Below are positions 16,779 to 16,924 of a stretch of DNA of 16,924 bases, piece after piece. How positions within the stretch are numbered: the stretch's first letter is position 1; each line of letters opens with the position of its first letter. The notes under the pieces were generated by a model that was not told the DNA's origin, searched no databases, and saw only the letters and a list, made by a program, of their open reading frames with translations. The DNA is from Acanthaster planci (taxonomy: Eukaryota > Echinodermata > Asteroidea > Valvatida > Acanthasteridae): assembly GCF_001949145.1 (NCBI RefSeq), contig NW_019091751.1:65035-81958 (forward strand). Reading direction: 5' to 3'. A program made the position numbers and the translations under genes.

Positions 16779-16850
16779 ACCCCTTTAGTGTAATGGTATG
16801 GGCCGAGCTGCAACACGGCTGCCGACTTCATAGCTGTTCGGGGGAGGCAA
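16779..16850 (+). other. tRNA-like A/B boxes, possible SINE or tRNA relic
   Basis: TAGTGTAATGG at 16786-16796 fits the RNA polymerase III A-box consensus fully. GTTCGGGGG at 16836-16844 fits the start of a B box but lacks the conserved A. The 50-base spacing suits a tRNA-like promoter. The acceptor and T stems do not pair properly and the anticodon arm (GCCG/CGGC) has an oversized loop. A functional tRNA is unlikely; a tRNA-derived SINE head or a relic is possible. Confidence 0.25.
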
Positions 16851-16924
16851 TTTTTGTGAACTAAAAATGACAATTTTCAAAAGTCTAACCTTTTGTAGTT
16901 TAGCCAAAATGTCCTTTTGATAAA

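Noticed and set aside
1-16924. CRISPR arrays, rRNA, snRNA, bacterial operons and ribosome binding sites
   Set aside because: No regularly spaced direct repeats, no conserved RNA signatures and no prokaryotic gene structure are visible.

Overview
The window looks like non-coding-rich nuclear DNA from a marine invertebrate animal. It is AT-rich, has no bacterial-style gene packing and no open frame over about 130 codons. It is strewn with the palindromes ACATGT/TACATGTA and TAGGCCTA, and it carries short non-autonomous DNA transposons. In my experience this texture is typical of echinoderm, amphioxus and mollusc genomes. I lean towards a deuterostome such as an echinoderm or amphioxus, but composition alone cannot settle the taxon. 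I recognise no protein by homology and give no gene symbols.

Repeats, left to right: degenerate CCGAA and TGACTTG tandem tracts (0.9-1.2 kb); a hAT-like miniature element with TAGGGCTG ends (2.1-2.56 kb); two outward ends of another hAT-like family with CAGGGTTCG termini (3.78 and 5.23 kb); a CpG-rich, promoter-like patch (3.8-4.45 kb); an ACATGTAC cluster (4.8-4.9 kb); a 601-bp piggyBac-like element between TTAA sites (5.7-6.3 kb); fold-back hairpins at 7.57 and 15.9-16.0 kb; a 35-bp tandem duplication (8.23-8.30 kb); a Tc1/mariner-like element of 320 bp (8.87-9.18 kb); a 21-bp minisatellite (12.98-13.06 kb); a 114-bp palindromic element with a nested third arm (13.70-13.82 kb); and a weak tRNA-like A/B-box arrangement near the right end.

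Genes: reading splice signals by eye, I find a series of small candidate exons on the minus strand, from about 15.7 kb down to about 0.4 kb. Each is an open frame between a plausible acceptor and donor. Several neighbours join in compatible codon phase, notably 12,793 down to 7,904 and 7,098 down to 6,349. If real, the window holds the 3' part of one large, many-exon gene whose introns house the mobile elements. Short decoy exons are common by chance, so every exon call is low confidence. Some junctions do not fit in phase, two exons are open in two frames, and one contains an in-frame TGA. I cannot name the protein. RNA-seq or a protein search would settle it quickly.
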